Assembly: GCA_034440615.1 (NCBI GenBank)
Contig: JAOTOM010004307.1
Location: 1 to 64,000, forward strand
DNA length: 64,000 bases
Reading direction: 5' to 3'
DNA from: Ashinkailepas kermadecensis
Taxonomy: Eukaryota > Arthropoda > Thecostraca > Neolepadidae
In this document: positions 63,966-64,000 of the stretch, piece after piece
How positions within the stretch are numbered: the first letter of the stretch is position 1
Layout of the letters: every line of letters begins with the position of its first letter
Made by a program: the position numbers and the translations under genes
The notes under the pieces: generated by a model
Database searches by the model: none
What the model was told of the DNA's origin: nothing
Seen by the model: the letters and a program-made list of their open reading frames with translations, nothing else

Positions 63966-64000
63966 AGGTACATAGTTTCAACCATCTCCGTCTCTATGTC

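Overview
The window looks like repeat-rich nuclear DNA from an invertebrate animal, most likely an arthropod and possibly a crustacean. The host call rests on the company of elements, not on a diagnostic host gene: a Jockey-like LINE with a CCHC-type ORF1, a Penelope-like element (PLE) with a GIY-YIG domain, a Ty3/Gypsy element and a ZNF862/KIAA1586-type hAT transposase. A eukaryotic initiator tRNA-Met gene, many microsatellites and minisatellites, and ORFs broken by frameshifts fit this picture. Nothing looks bacterial, organellar or viral in the infectious sense. No complete multi-exon host gene can be assembled from sequence alone.

Layout. 1-2.6 kb: TA repeats, one convincing small exon (993-1055) and a possible terminal exon, then a 19-bp minisatellite. 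2.7-5.4 kb: a mosaic of direct and inverted copies of one repeat family. It carries an intact initiator tRNA-Met gene (4544-4615, minus), broken tRNA copies and two TA-centred palindromes. 7.4-8.8 kb: a candidate piggyBac-type non-autonomous element with two perfect AGGTCAnTGACCT palindromes. 11.0-11.8 kb: a dimeric hAT-type MITE. 13.4-14.0 kb: a 42-bp minisatellite open on both strands. 14.3-19.9 kb: a nearly full-length LINE with intact ORF1 and frameshifted ORF2. 20.4-22.1 kb: a short LINE tail, a 47-bp satellite, an RT fragment and a 34-bp satellite. 24.3-29.7 kb: seven or more different tandem repeat families side by side.

30.6-38.1 kb: a decayed Ty3/Gypsy element on the minus strand, split inside its reverse transcriptase by a 2,728-bp hAT transposon (33323-36050). 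That insertion has perfect 15-bp terminal inverted repeats and an 8-bp target duplication, and gives the clearest nested history in the window. 40.5-48.1 kb: another small hAT-type MITE, a tRNA-derived SINE-like unit, GGGTC, 24-bp and 46-57-bp repeats, and a short ORF encoding one membrane helix next to a GC-rich block. 49.3-51.7 kb: a PLE fragment as an inverted repeat, one arm badly degraded. 52.8-53.2 kb: two adjacent exon-like segments, one cysteine-rich and one with a CPxC motif followed by a membrane helix and stop. 57-64 kb: GC-rich blocks, a second tRNA-derived unit, a 2.1-kb 12/13-bp minisatellite, a cluster of CRE-like TGACGTCA sites and a terminal 29-31-bp repeat array.

The genes do not form a pathway. 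The window is a record of mobile-element insertion and decay with tandem-repeat expansion, and a few isolated host-like exons. No clearly new biological system could be demonstrated. The most unusual structures are the initiator-tRNA foldback array, the nuclear-receptor-like site cluster inside a mobile element, and the inverted PLE.
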